From NCBI RefSeq assembly GCF_023208195.1, contig NZ_CP060034.1:1488001-1552000 (forward strand): a stretch of DNA of 64,000 nt, read 5' to 3'. The position numbers and the translations under genes are program-made. Within the stretch, counting starts at the first letter, position 1. Each line of letters starts with the position of its first letter. Of this stretch, positions 35,900-42,381 are shown piece after piece. Under the pieces are notes generated by a model. The model was given only the letters and a program-made list of their open reading frames with translations, was not told where the DNA came from and made no database searches. Origin of the DNA: Nocardioides sp. InS609-2. Lineage in GTDB: Bacteria; Actinomycetota; Actinomycetes; Propionibacteriales; Nocardioidaceae.

Positions 35900-36916
35900 T
35901 CACTCCGCCGACGGCGGCGCTGACGGGTGGTTTTCGGATTCAGCGTCGCTGTTGCTGTCGGCCTCGACGTCGGCGTCCTCCTTGCCGTGACCGGGCCCGA
36001 ACGGGAGGAAGTGCATGACCGCGACTACCACCGCGCCGACGACTAGCCCGATGACAGCTGACAGTGCCGTGTTGGTCAGCCAGCCGACGACCGCGCCGAT
36101 GGCGGGCAGCGCGTCGTGGGCGCCCTCCTCGAGGTGGTGCACGATGTCGTACAGGCCGTGCCAGCCGAGGTCGTCGGTGCCGACGAGCAGAATGTGCCCA
36201 CCGACCCACAGCATCGCGGCGGTGCCGACGATCGAGATGACGTTGAGCAGGCCGGGCATGCCCCTGACCAGGCCGTGGCCGATCTTCTGGGCCGCTGCGG
36301 ACTTGCGCTCGCTGAGGCTGACGCCGATGTCGTCCATCTTCACGATCAGGCCGACCACGCCGTAGACGAGGATCGTGATGCCGATGGCGACCAGGGTCAG
36401 GATGATCGCCCGTGGCAGGAACGACTCGTCGGCGACCTCGTTGAGCGAGATCACCATGATCTCCGCCGAGAGGATGAAGTCGGTACGGATCGCCCCGGTC
36501 ACCATTGACTGCTCGGCCTCGGGGCTGATCTCGCTGGCGAGCTCCTGGTGCTCCTCGTGGCCGCTGAGCTTCTCCCAGATCTTCTCGGCGCCCTCGTAGC
36601 AGAGGTAGGTGCCGCCGAGCATCAGGATCGGGGTGAGCAGCCGCGGCACGAACTGGCTGAGCAGGAGGGCCGCGGGCAGGATGAACAGCAGCTTGTTGCG
36701 CAGCGAGCCGATGGCGATCTTCTTGATGATCGGCAGCTCACGCTCGGCGGCGACGCCGTGGACGTACTGCGGGGTGACTGCTGTGTCGTCGACAACGACG
36801 CCGGCGGCCTTCACGCTCGCCCGGCCTGCGGCGGCACCGACGTCGTCGATCGACGCAGCGGCGAGGCGCGCCAGCACGGCAACGTCGTCGAGGAGTGCGA
36901 AGAGTCCGGCACTCAT
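35900..36916 (-). CDS. DUF808 (YedI-type) membrane protein
   Basis: 338 residues. The N-terminus MSAGLFALLDDVAVLARLAA and the run SVKAAGVVVDDTAVTPQYVHG are diagnostic of DUF808. Helices follow at LLFILPAALLLSQFVPRLL, ILTLVAIGITILVYGVVGLI, VISIVGTAAMLWVGGHILLV and SAVIGLVVGAVVVAVMHF. The C-terminal 30 residues are acidic. Family function is unknown; in E. coli it is called YedI. It is the last gene of the accessory region before the conserved block. Confidence 0.92.
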   Translation of the reverse strand: MSAGLFALLDDVAVLARLAAASIDDVGAAAGRASVKAAGVVVDDTAVTPQYVHGVAAERELPIIKKIAIGSLRNKLLFILPAALLLSQFVPRLLTPILMLGGTYLCYEGAEKIWEKLSGHEEHQELASEISPEAEQSMVTGAIRTDFILSAEIMVISLNEVADESFLPRAIILTLVAIGITILVYGVVGLIVKMDDIGVSLSERKSAAAQKIGHGLVRGMPGLLNVISIVGTAAMLWVGGHILLVGTDDLGWHGLYDIVHHLEEGAHDALPAIGAVVGWLTNTALSAVIGLVVGAVVVAVMHFLPFGPGHGKEDADVEADSNSDAESENHPSAPPSAE

Positions 36917-36977
36917 GCCGTGGCCCGGGAGCTGTGCGTCATCACGCGGCTCAGCCTAACGGCGTGGGTGAACAGAG

Positions 36978-37011
36978 CGAGGGCGGCCGGGATCGCTCCC
37001 GGCCGCCCTCG
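36978..37011 (-). terminator. Terminator hairpin downstream of the HesB-like gene
   Basis: A perfect 15-bp stem (36978-36992 with 36997-37011; core GGGCGGCCGGGA) closes a TCGC tetraloop. It lies 31 bp after the HesB-like stop on the minus strand and upstream of the DUF808 gene, so it should end transcription coming from the conserved block. Confidence 0.75.
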
Positions 37012-37041
37012 GCGTTGGTCGTGCGCTGAGACTGTGCTGCG

Positions 37042-37326
37042 TCAGACCTGCTGGCCGAGCGCGAACTGCACCCCGCCGTTCGGTTCCAGGCTGGCGTCGA
37101 GCACCATCTCGTCGAGCTGCTGGGCCGAGGTGGGATCGAGGTAGACGGTCGCACCGTCCTGCTCGACCTTCGCGTCGCCGGGCTCAGGCACCTGTACGGC
37201 GCTGATGGCGAACGAGGGCTCGGGCGAGTCTTCGGTGGCGATCCGGAGTCCGGCATCCTCGGCCTCGCTGGCCGTGGTGGTGATCTCGCGGACGATCGTG
37301 CTGGCGTTCTCGGTGAGGGTGAGCAT
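37042..37326 (-). CDS. HesB/IscA-fold protein without the cluster cysteines
   Basis: 94 residues with the HesB/IscA layout (LTENASTIVREITTTA, GLRIATEDS, a central beta region, ATVYLDPTSAQQLDEMVLDA). True A-type iron-sulfur carriers have three conserved cysteines; this protein has none. Relatives are often labelled Fe-S cluster assembly protein HesB, but a role in cluster transfer is doubtful. The start at 37326 has GGAAGGAGAG upstream. A strong terminator follows. Confidence 0.85.
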   Translation of the reverse strand: MLTLTENASTIVREITTTASEAEDAGLRIATEDSPEPSFAISAVQVPEPGDAKVEQDGATVYLDPTSAQQLDEMVLDASLEPNGGVQFALGQQV

Positions 37327-37404
37327 GTGCTCTCCTTCCGTGGCGGTCAGGACTCCTCCACCGTTGCAGGCCCAAGTCGTAGACACAAACGCGGGCGCGT
37401 CGGC

Positions 37405-38439
37405 TCAGTCCTCGACGAGCCCGATGCGGAGGTACTGCGCGGCGTAGGTGCCGCTGAGCAGCAGTGAGGCGTAGCGGGCGAGCTCGGTGTCGGCATCGGT
37501 GCTGACGGTCTCGACGCGTACGCCGCGTGAGGCGGCGCCAGCCAGCAGCCGGCCGCGCTCCTCGCGAACCACGGCTTCCTCGGCACCGTCGTCGAGCACG
37601 AGCAGGAGCGGGCGCAGGTCGCCTCGGGGTCCGTCGGCAAACGGGTCGGCGAAGACGTCGTGCTGCTGGGTCGCCTCGAGCACGGGGAGCAGGTGCTCCA
37701 TGTCGCCGGCGATGGCCGACCGGCCGCTGGCCCGTCGGATGGACTCGGCGACGCGTCGGGCGGCACGGGCAGCCAGCACGGATCCGCCCCAGACGATCGG
37801 GTTGGTGTCGGCCAGCGCGATCGCCAGCATCTTGGCGGGGTTGACCGCGAGGTCGCGGTGCGGGGAGCACGAGATCGCGACGGCCTCGAGGGCGGTGGCG
37901 ACCACCTCGGCGTCGGCGCGCGGACCGAGGTGGATCTGCTCCAGGAACTCCAGCATCACCACCGCGATGGCGAGTTGGTCGCCCGTCACGGTCGGCAAGA
38001 TGGTGACGTCGCGTCCCAGCGCGTGCTCGGCGACCAGCGACGTCGGCGGGCACGCGACGACGACCTGGCAGCCACGGCGTACGGCCTCGGCGACGGCGGC
38101 CGCGGAGGCGGCGTCGGAGCCCACGGGGGCGAGCATCACGACCAGGTCGAGGCTGCCGGCCCAGCCGGGCAGGGCGGGTCCGGGCCAGGCCACGAACGGC
38201 ACCGGGCACCACGGCTCGAGTACGGCGCGGAGCAGCCGCGAGTCGGGGCCGGCGGCGATCACCGCGCGCGGGCGAGACAGGTCGCGGCTCCGGCTCAGCG
38301 CCTCACGGGTTGCCTCCTGGGCCTCGTGCGCCTCTCGGCGTACCCGGGCTCCCGCCTCGGCCAGCGGGCGCAGGGCACCGTCGGCCGCGGCGAGGGTGGC
38401 CTCGTCGTCCAGCCTGGACTCGTCGAACCAGGTCGCCAT
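37405..38439 (-). CDS. SIS-domain phosphosugar isomerase-like protein
   Basis: 344 residues similar to bifunctional phosphoglucose/phosphomannose isomerases of the SIS fold and to M. tuberculosis Rv3256c. SIS features include PRAVIAAGPDSRLLRAVL and LDLVVMLAPVGSDAASAAA, and the second half has NPAKMLAIALADTNPIVWGG. In this neighbourhood it is expected to supply or regulate mannose-6-phosphate for ManB/ManC, but activity is unproven. Its ATG shares one base with the Trm112 stop (TGATG). Confidence 0.85.
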   Translation of the reverse strand: MATWFDESRLDDEATLAAADGALRPLAEAGARVRREAHEAQEATREALSRSRDLSRPRAVIAAGPDSRLLRAVLEPWCPVPFVAWPGPALPGWAGSLDLVVMLAPVGSDAASAAAVAEAVRRGCQVVVACPPTSLVAEHALGRDVTILPTVTGDQLAIAVVMLEFLEQIHLGPRADAEVVATALEAVAISCSPHRDLAVNPAKMLAIALADTNPIVWGGSVLAARAARRVAESIRRASGRSAIAGDMEHLLPVLEATQQHDVFADPFADGPRGDLRPLLLVLDDGAEEAVVREERGRLLAGAASRGVRVETVSTDADTELARYASLLLSGTYAAQYLRIGLVED

Positions 38440-38603
38440 CAGGCCGGCTTGCGAGCCTCGTCGAGCAACAACACCGGGATGTCGTCGCGGACGGGGTAGG
38501 CGTTGCCGCAGCCGGAGCAGACGAGCTCCTCGCCCTCCGGAGACAGGGTCTCCCGGCAGCCCGGGCAGCGGATGATGTCGAGCAGCTTCGGGTCGAGATT
38601 CAT
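38439..38603 (-). CDS. Trm112-family zinc-ribbon protein
   Basis: 54 residues: MNLDPKLLDIIRCPGCRETL, then LVCSGCGNAYPVRDDIPVLL. The CPGC and CSGC pairs form a zinc ribbon of the Trm112/UPF0434 type. In eukaryotes Trm112 activates methyltransferases; bacterial homologues are small proteins of uncertain role. It overlaps manB by four bases at its start (ATGA) and the SIS gene at its stop, so it is embedded in the mannose-metabolism operon. Confidence 0.93.
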   Translation of the reverse strand: MNLDPKLLDIIRCPGCRETLSPEGEELVCSGCGNAYPVRDDIPVLLLDEARKPA

Positions 38604-39979
38604 CGTTCACTCCTGATGGTGGTCAGTACGTCGTCGCGGACCCTGGCCATCGTGGCCTCGTCCTTGCCCTCGGCGTTGAGGCGCAGCAGTGGTTCGGTGT
38701 TGGAGGCACGCACGTTGAACCACCAGTCGTCGTGGGTCACCGTGTAGCCGTCGAGGTCGTCGATGGTGACGCCGTCGAGGCCGGCATAGTCCGACTCGAG
38801 CTCGGCGAGCACCCCGGCCTGGTCGCCCACCGTGGAGTTGATCTCGCCGCTCGACGGATAGCGGGCGTACTGCGCGAGCAGCTGCGACAGCGGCCGATCG
38901 GTCTCGGCCAGCGCCGCCAGCGCGTGCAGGGCCGCGAGCATGCCGGAGTCGGCTCGCCAGAAGTCGCGGAAGTAGAAGTGGCCGCTGTGCTCGCCGCCGA
39001 AGATGGCGCCGGTCTCGGCCATCGTCGCCTTGATGAAGGAGTGGCCGACGCGGGTGCGCACCGGCTTGCCGCCCAGCTCGATGACGATCTCGGGCACAGC
39101 GCGGGAGGTGATGAGGTTGTGGATGATCGTGCTGCCCGGCTCCTTGGCCAGCTCTCGGGCGGCGATCAGCGCAGTCAGTGCGGACGGCGAGACTCCCTGC
39201 CCGTGTTCGTCGACGAGGAAGCAGCGGTCCGCGTCCCCGTCGAAGGCGAGCCCGATGTCGGCGCCCTCCTTCAGGACGCGGGCCTGCAGGTCGACGATGT
39301 TGGCCGCCTCGATCGGGTTGGCCTCGTGGTTGGGGAACGTGCCGTCGAGCTCGAAGTACATCGACACCAGCTCGACCTGGTCGGCGCCCATCCGCTCGAA
39401 GACCACCGGCGCGGTGAGACCGGCCATGCCGTTGCCGGCGTCGACGACCACCTTGAGCTTGCGGCCCGCGACAGGCGCCAGGGACAGCAGGTAGGCGGCG
39501 TACGCCGCGAGCACGTCGTGGTGGGAGATCGAACCGGTGATCGGCGCCTCCGGGGTCGTGCCGGCCGCCACCAGGTCGCGGATCTCGGCCAGCCCGGTGT
39601 CGAGTCCGATGGGCACGGCGCCGGCGCGGCACATCTTCATGCCGTTGTACTGGGCCGGGTTGTGGCTGGCGGTGAACATCACGCCTGCCCGGTCGAGGTG
39701 GCCCGACGCAAAATAGAGCTGGTCGGTCGACGCCTGGCCGATGAGCACGACGTCGGCGCCTGCCGACGTGGCGCCGTCGGCGAACGCACCGGCCATGCCC
39801 GGCGAGCTCGGCCGCATGTCGTGGCCGACCACCACCTCGCGGGCGCCGGTCACGGCTACGAAGGCCGCCCCGGTGGCGCGGGCGAGGGCCTCGTCGAGCT
39901 GGTCGGGGACGGTGCCGCGGACGTCGTACGCCTTGAAGATGGCGTCGAGGTTGGCGGCGTCCAGGGTGCCGGAGGCCAT
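38600..39979 (-). CDS. manB: Phosphomannomutase / phosphoglucomutase
   Basis: 459 residues of the alpha-D-phosphohexomutase family, interconverting mannose-6-phosphate and mannose-1-phosphate for GDP-mannose synthesis. The phosphoserine is S105 in MFTASHNPAQYNG, the Mg loop is AFDGDADR (D247, D249, D251), the sugar-binding loop is FGGEHSGHFYF and the phosphate loop is VRASNTEPLLRLN. All catalytic elements are present and the length is normal. It lies upstream of Trm112 and the SIS gene and works with ManC (48571-49653). Confidence 0.95.
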   Translation of the reverse strand: MASGTLDAANLDAIFKAYDVRGTVPDQLDEALARATGAAFVAVTGAREVVVGHDMRPSSPGMAGAFADGATSAGADVVLIGQASTDQLYFASGHLDRAGVMFTASHNPAQYNGMKMCRAGAVPIGLDTGLAEIRDLVAAGTTPEAPITGSISHHDVLAAYAAYLLSLAPVAGRKLKVVVDAGNGMAGLTAPVVFERMGADQVELVSMYFELDGTFPNHEANPIEAANIVDLQARVLKEGADIGLAFDGDADRCFLVDEHGQGVSPSALTALIAARELAKEPGSTIIHNLITSRAVPEIVIELGGKPVRTRVGHSFIKATMAETGAIFGGEHSGHFYFRDFWRADSGMLAALHALAALAETDRPLSQLLAQYARYPSSGEINSTVGDQAGVLAELESDYAGLDGVTIDDLDGYTVTHDDWWFNVRASNTEPLLRLNAEGKDEATMARVRDDVLTTIRSER

Positions 39980-39996
39980 GCCCCGCAGCCTAGTGG

Positions 39997-40356
39997 TCAG
40001 TCTGATGAGAGCACGCGGAGGTGGCCGCGCTTGGTGCCGTGCTGGGGGTTGTCGGCGGGGTGGATCGCCGGCGCCGGCTCGGGCGGGCGGGCGGCCTCGC
40101 GGACGGCGTCGGCCAGCGCGAGCAGGTCGTCGCCGCTCGGACCGCGCGACGAGGTGTCGGGCGCTAGGCGCATGACCTCCCAGCCACGGGGTGCCGAAAG
40201 GCGCTCGCTGTGCCGCTCGCACAGGTCGTAGGCGTGCGGCTCGGCGTACGTCGCGAGCGGCCCCAGGACAGCCGTCTGGTCGGCGTACACGTAGGTCAAC
40301 GTGCACACCGCGGCACGGCCACAGGCGGTGCGCGAACAGCGTCGGGCAAGGCTCAC
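39997..40356 (-). CDS. DUF3499 family protein
   Basis: 119 residues starting with a GTG: MSLARRCSRTACGRAAVCTL, then YVYADQTAVLGPLATYAEPH, YDLCERHSERLSAPRGW. The paired cysteines (RCSRTACG ... YDLCERH) suggest a small metal-binding domain. It is an actinobacteria-specific family of unknown function found next to manB and a zincin-like gene, as in M. tuberculosis Rv3258c. It is divergent from the 40405 gene. Confidence 0.92.
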   Translation of the reverse strand: MSLARRCSRTACGRAAVCTLTYVYADQTAVLGPLATYAEPHAYDLCERHSERLSAPRGWEVMRLAPDTSSRGPSGDDLLALADAVREAARPPEPAPAIHPADNPQHGTKRGHLRVLSSD

Positions 40357-40404
40357 ACGGGCAGGCTACCCCGCAGGGTGGCGGTGCCGGTCTAGGCTCG
40401 CGGC

Positions 40405-40848
40405 GTGGATGAGAGCAGCGTCGAGGAGCGACCCGTACGACGCACCCGGGACCGTCGCGGCCGCGGCATGCGCGGCCCCGGCATCATGCCGAGCCGCCTC
40501 GGCACGCCCGCGCTGCGTTCCGCTCGCGAGCGCTTCGACGCGCTCGTGCTCGACCTGGTCACCGAGATCGACGACCGGTGGCACCAGCAGCTCGGGATCG
40601 TGGAGTACGCCGTCGAGGACACCCCGCTCGTGCCCGACGACTGGTCGGCCGAGACGGTGCCGCTGTCGTCGCTGATCCGAGGGCAGGGCGGTCAGGCGAC
40701 CCGACTGGTGCTGTTCCGCCGGCCTATCGAGCACCGTTGCGAGACCCGTGACGACCTGCAGGCGCTGGTGCTGACGGTGGTCGTCGAGCAGATCGCCGAG
40801 CTGCTGGGGCTCGACGCGGAGGACGTCGACCCGCGCTACGCCGGCTGA
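40405..40848 (+). CDS. Zincin-like metallopeptidase-family protein lacking the HExxH motif
   Basis: 147 residues of the short zincin-like family usually labelled metallopeptidase family protein. The order matches: ERFDALVLDLVTEIDDRW, YAVEDTPLVPDDW, TRLVLFRRPIEHRC, then VVVEQIAELLGLDAEDVDP where active members have HExGHxxG. Here the helix reads VEQIAELLG, without the metal-binding histidines, so it is probably not a protease. The start is GTG at 40405. It is divergent from DUF3499. Confidence 0.85.
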   Translation: MDESSVEERPVRRTRDRRGRGMRGPGIMPSRLGTPALRSARERFDALVLDLVTEIDDRWHQQLGIVEYAVEDTPLVPDDWSAETVPLSSLIRGQGGQATRLVLFRRPIEHRCETRDDLQALVLTVVVEQIAELLGLDAEDVDPRYAG

Positions 40849-40992
40849 GCGCTCATTGCAGGGCGGCCGCGAGCGTGAGCACGCCCGCGGCAGCTGTGCT
40901 GGTCGCGATCCACTCCTCCGATGACCAGCTGGCCGGTGAGATCAGTGCGACCAGGTCGCCCTGCGACAACGCACTTGGAATGTGCGACTGCT

Positions 40993-42381
40993 TCACTGCA
41001 GTGCTGGCCGGACGTCGGCGATCTGGCCGCTGAGCACCAGCGGCTCGAGGGGCAGGACCGCCAGTCCGCGCGATCCGAGCTCGATGTTGCCCACGGCAGT
41101 GGTGCGCGCGAGCTGCACCTCGACGTACGTGGCCTTCGCTGGAAGACGGATCCGGGCTGCCGCGCCGACGTCGAGGTCGACGACCTCGGGCTCGAGGAGC
41201 TTGCCGGACGACGTGCGCATGACGACGGTGGCCTCGCCCACCCGGGTGATGCCTGCCAGCACGATGCGCTTGGTTCCGGTGGGCACGACTGCTGCCGAGC
41301 GGTCGGTGAGCTGCAGGCCGGCGACCGCGTGGGTGACGTCGCCGTCGACCAGGGTGCGGATGGTCGAGGTGACCTGGCCGGTGGCGTCGATGCGGACGCC
41401 AAGAGCGTCGCGGGCAGCCTTGCTGGCGAGCACCTTCGAGAGGTCGACGGTGGCCGTGGCACCGGGGGCGACGGTGAGCTCCTCGATGCCGGCTGGTGCG
41501 AACTCGCTGCGCGCGGCGACCAGCCGGATCTCCACCCGCACCTCGTCGTCGCTGGGGTTGGCGACCGCGAGGACGCGGTCACCCTTGCCCGCGCCGAGCC
41601 CGAGGAGGTACGACGTAGAGGCGGGCTCCGCCTGACTCGCCAGCCACTCGCGGGCGACCTCGTCCGTGCCGAGGTCCTCGACCGTGTCGAGCACGGACGA
41701 CGCGAGCCGGCCGCGGGTGACCTGCACGTGCAGGCTGAGGTCGTCGCGCGAGGGCACCACGTCGGCCAGGTCGAGGCGCTCGGTGCGATGGCCGCGCACG
41801 GTCACGCCGCGCAGGGCCGGCACGTCAAGCAGGCCGTCGGGCCCCATCACCGTGATGTCGGCGACCGCCGGGCCACCGTCGGGGTTGACCAGCTCGAGCA
41901 CCGAGCGGTGCTCGGCACCAGCGCCGACGCTGGTGAACCACGCCTCCGGCTGGGGGCTGACACAGGCGGTCGCCGCCGCGGGCCCGGTGCGGCCGGCCAG
42001 GAGCCCGGGAGCCAGGTCGTCCGCGCCGCGAATCACCAGCGGGGCATCGGAATCGGTGTCGGGGACCTCCCCGGCCCCGATGTCGAGGACCTCGCCGTCG
42101 TCGTCGAGCTCGAGCTGACCGGCAACCTCCGGATCGGCGTTGGCGACCGCGACCGTCTCTGCATCGGGCACGGCCGACGGGCAGACGATCGTGGTCCGCG
42201 TCAGTGAGGTGCTCGCGGGGTCACGGGTGAGGTCGGGCACGGTGTCGGGCTGCACGAGCACCAGCGCGCCGACGGTCAGCAGCGGCACGAGCATACCGAG
42301 CACCGCGGTCGGCGTGGGTCGGCGCGAGGTCGAGGTGGCGGCGCGGCGGCCGGGACCGGCTGCCCTGTCGTCGGTGTTCAC
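40993..42381 (-). CDS. DUF5719 family protein
   Basis: 462 residues with one N-terminal membrane anchor (PTAVLGMLVPLLTVGALVLV, after a basic cytoplasmic tail) and a long extracytoplasmic beta-rich part (VLELVNPDGGPAVADITVMG, ADVVPSRDDLSLHVQVTRGR, VLAVANPSDDEVRVEIRLV). This matches actinobacterial DUF5719 proteins encoded after a large glycosyltransferase. Function unknown; an envelope role is inferred. The GTG start overlaps the glycosyltransferase stop (GTGA), so the two probably act together. About 140 bp after its stop, before the 40405 gene's end, hold no recognisable gene. Confidence 0.85.
   Translation of the reverse strand: MNTDDRAAGPGRRAATSTSRRPTPTAVLGMLVPLLTVGALVLVQPDTVPDLTRDPASTSLTRTTIVCPSAVPDAETVAVANADPEVAGQLELDDDGEVLDIGAGEVPDTDSDAPLVIRGADDLAPGLLAGRTGPAAATACVSPQPEAWFTSVGAGAEHRSVLELVNPDGGPAVADITVMGPDGLLDVPALRGVTVRGHRTERLDLADVVPSRDDLSLHVQVTRGRLASSVLDTVEDLGTDEVAREWLASQAEPASTSYLLGLGAGKGDRVLAVANPSDDEVRVEIRLVAARSEFAPAGIEELTVAPGATATVDLSKVLASKAARDALGVRIDATGQVTSTIRTLVDGDVTHAVAGLQLTDRSAAVVPTGTKRIVLAGITRVGEATVVMRTSSGKLLEPEVVDLDVGAAARIRLPAKATYVEVQLARTTAVGNIELGSRGLAVLPLEPLVLSGQIADVRPALQ

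Noticed and set aside
40849..40992. Possible small gene or alternative end of DUF5719 between the two genes
   Set aside because: The DUF5719 frame ends cleanly at 40993 and the remaining 140 bp has no start, ribosome-binding site or conserved-looking product.
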